A stretch of 64,000 nt of DNA from a bacterium (GTDB taxonomy: Bacteria; Krumholzibacteriota; Krumholzibacteriia; LZORAL124-64-63): assembly GCA_016712675.1 (NCBI GenBank), contig JADJQR010000001.1:2976001-3040000 (forward strand). Reading direction: 5' to 3'. The notes under the pieces are model-generated. The model was not told the origin of the DNA. It did no database searches and saw only the letters and a program-made list of their open reading frames with translations. Made by a program: the position numbers and the translations under genes. Positions 63,028 to 64,000 of the stretch are shown here, piece after piece. Positions within the stretch are counted from its first letter, which is position 1. Every line of letters begins with the position of its first letter.

Positions 63028-63418
63028 GGTCGCTTCCTTCCTCGGCGCGCAGCGCGCGCATATGGGTTCGCAGGCGACGGACCGCCTCCGCATCGTCGAT
63101 GCCCAGCTGCACCAGCAGCGCCGCGGCGCTGCGCAGTTCGCGGTCCAGCAGGCTCTCCCGGTCGTCGCGGGTGCGCCGGCCCACCGCGGCCGACACGAAC
63201 AGCCCGATCCCGCGCCGGCGGTCCAGCACCCCGGCTTCCACCAGCGCGCTGTAGGCCTTGCTCACGGTCATCGGGTTGACGCCTTCGCGCGCGGCCAGCG
63301 CCGCCACCGGCTCGACCTGGTCGCCCGGGGCCAGCGCCCCGGTCATGACCATCAGCTTCACCTGGTCGATGATCTGGCGGTAGATCGGGGTCCCGTCACG
63401 CGGGTCGATGTGGATCAC
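63020..63418 (-). CDS. GntR-family regulator (YtrA subfamily)
   Basis: A 132-residue repressor with the GntR winged helix at the N-terminus (PIYRQIIDQVKLMVMTGAL, NPMTVSKAYSALVEAGVLDRRRGIGLFV, about 12-75) and a short helical tail. The small size and the YRQII start are typical of the YtrA subgroup, which controls a neighbouring ABC transporter. GTG start at 63418. It is the first gene of the ABC operon and presumably binds the palindrome upstream, repressing its own operon until an unknown signal arrives. Confidence 0.88.
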   Translation of the reverse strand: MIHIDPRDGTPIYRQIIDQVKLMVMTGALAPGDQVEPVAALAAREGVNPMTVSKAYSALVEAGVLDRRRGIGLFVSAAVGRRTRDDRESLLDRELRSAAALLVQLGIDDAEAVRRLRTHMRALRAEEGSDHD

Positions 63419-63464
63419 GGCCGCCTGTCCTCTCCGTCAGGAACGGGGCCCCGTCGGCCCCCTC

Positions 63465-63486
63465 GTATATTACTATTGTAATATAC
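63465..63486. promoter_or_regulatory. Predicted GntR (YtrA-type) operator
   Basis: GTATATTA and its complement TAATATAC separated by CTATTG: a perfect 8-base inverted repeat in GC-rich DNA, 46 bases upstream of the GntR start and over its -10. YtrA-type sites are AT-rich inverted repeats of this kind. Confidence 0.75.
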
Positions 63487-63503
63487 TCGGAGTGCGGCCG
63501 CAA
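63475..63503 (-). promoter_or_regulatory. Predicted promoter of the GntR-ABC operon
   Basis: On the minus strand: TTGCGG (63503-63498), a 17-base spacer and TACAAT (63480-63475), which agrees with TATAAT at five of six bases. The palindrome covers the -10. Confidence 0.65.
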
Positions 63504-63576
63504 GGTTGCGCGCCTTCGCGAAAATACTGCGGGGGACCCGGCCGCCGGCAGCAGCGGCCGACCGGCAGTTCGGCCA

Positions 63577-63604
63577 TTACAAGCGGCACGCCGTGGGTTA
63601 CGCT
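63577..63604 (+). promoter_or_regulatory. Weak predicted promoter of the LytS-type sensor gene
   Basis: TTACAA (63577-63582), a 16-base spacer and TACGCT (63599-63604), 72 bases upstream of the ATG. Only a moderate match. Confidence 0.3.
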
Positions 63605-63676
63605 CCCCCCGTGGGCAGGCGCCTCCCCCGGGTCGGCGCTGGCAGGTGTCGTCCCCGACCGGGAGAGACCACGCCG

Positions 63677-64000
63677 ATGCTCGTCGAACTGCTGCAGAAC
63701 GTCGCGGTCCTCGTCGCGCTGGTCGTGGGACTGCAGATGCTCGCCCGCCAGCTGGCCCACCGGCCGCTGGCCTACGGCGTGGCGGCCGGACTGCTGTTCG
63801 GCGCCGCCGGCATCATCGGCATGACCGCCCCCCTGCGCTTCGCGCCCGGCGTCATCTACGACGGGCGCTCCATCGTGCTGGCGATCGCCGGGCTCTTCGG
63901 CGGGTCGGTGGCCGCGGCCATCGCCGCGGTCGCCTGCGGCGCCTACCGGATCCTGCTCGGTGGTTCGGGCGCGCTGCCGGGCGTGCTGGTGATCCTTGAA
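63677..64000 (+). CDS. 5TMR-LYT-type membrane sensor, N-terminal part only
   Basis: The first 108 residues of a protein cut by the window end. They form at least three transmembrane helices with the 5TM-5TMR_LYT (LytS-like) pattern: LVELLQNVAVLVALVVGLQML, then GVIYDGRSIVLAIAGLFGGSVAAAIAAVACGAYRI. In LytS and related proteins this membrane sensor module precedes PAS, GGDEF or histidine-kinase output domains; which one follows here cannot be seen. ATG 63677 is preceded by GGGAGAG. Overlapping open frames on the same strand do not carry this pattern. Confidence 0.75.
   Translation, partial: MLVELLQNVAVLVALVVGLQMLARQLAHRPLAYGVAAGLLFGAAGIIGMTAPLRFAPGVIYDGRSIVLAIAGLFGGSVAAAIAAVACGAYRILLGGSGALPGVLVILE

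Overview
The window is very GC-rich and almost fully coding. Secreted proteins repeatedly end in a FlgD-like Ig / YPNPF-type module, one protein resembles the outer-membrane PorV/PorQ family, and there is a Gld-like ABC cluster and a full TonB-ExbB-ExbD set. This points to a Gram-negative (didermic), heterotrophic member of the FCB-type candidate phyla (Krumholzibacteriota / Eisenbacteria-like). That placement is inferred from gene style, not from a marker tree. No tRNA, rRNA, CRISPR array, transposase or integrase was recognised, and no gap between genes exceeds about 300 bases.

Layout. 1-3398: end of a class V aminotransferase, a cupin protein and two envelope lipoprotein genes (COG3014-like and LpoB-like). 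3395-8504: a three-subunit xanthine dehydrogenase-type molybdenum hydroxylase operon, divergent from an 8-oxoguanine deaminase-type aminohydrolase. 8486-12230: a DMT exporter and a tandem of exported amidohydrolases, the second without metal ligands. 12254-13862: an arsR-arsM-NFACT-R operon with a clear operator. 13982-18136: a large secreted subtilisin-like protease. 18159-19703: a hybrid histidine kinase. 19955-24403: a Gld-like ABC / auxiliary / DUF4340 cluster ended by a strong terminator. 24570-31241: ssnA, ygeY, ygeW, a threonine-synthase-like PLP enzyme and a TSUP permease. 31258-33713: cysS and a TPR protein. 33730-39024: mutA-mutB-meaB. 39139-50224: an eight-gene envelope operon (Ig-repeat protein, PorV-like protein, giant TPR protein, ExbB, two ExbD, TonB, hypothetical). 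50409-56681: fadR with fadN-fadA-fadE, arranged as in Bacillus. 56774-60652: a secreted NHL/SGNH protein and a YciH/SUI1 factor. 60710-63418: a GntR-ABC-permease operon. 63677-64000: start of a LytS-type membrane sensor.

How it fits together. The molybdenum hydroxylase, the 8-oxoguanine deaminase and the ssnA-ygeY-ygeW set are families found together in the bacterial oxygen-independent purine/urate degradation route of the ygeWXY-ygfK-ssnA-hyuA-xdhD type. Here they are split into two blocks 16 kb apart. The place where the diaminopropionate ammonia-lyase YgeX would be expected is taken by a different fold-type-II PLP enzyme. With fatty-acid beta-oxidation (fadNAE) and methylmalonyl-CoA mutase (which drains odd-chain and branched propionyl units), the window describes a scavenger of purines and fatty acids. 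The most testable regulatory signals are the ArsR, FadR and GntR operators, all found at the expected promoters.
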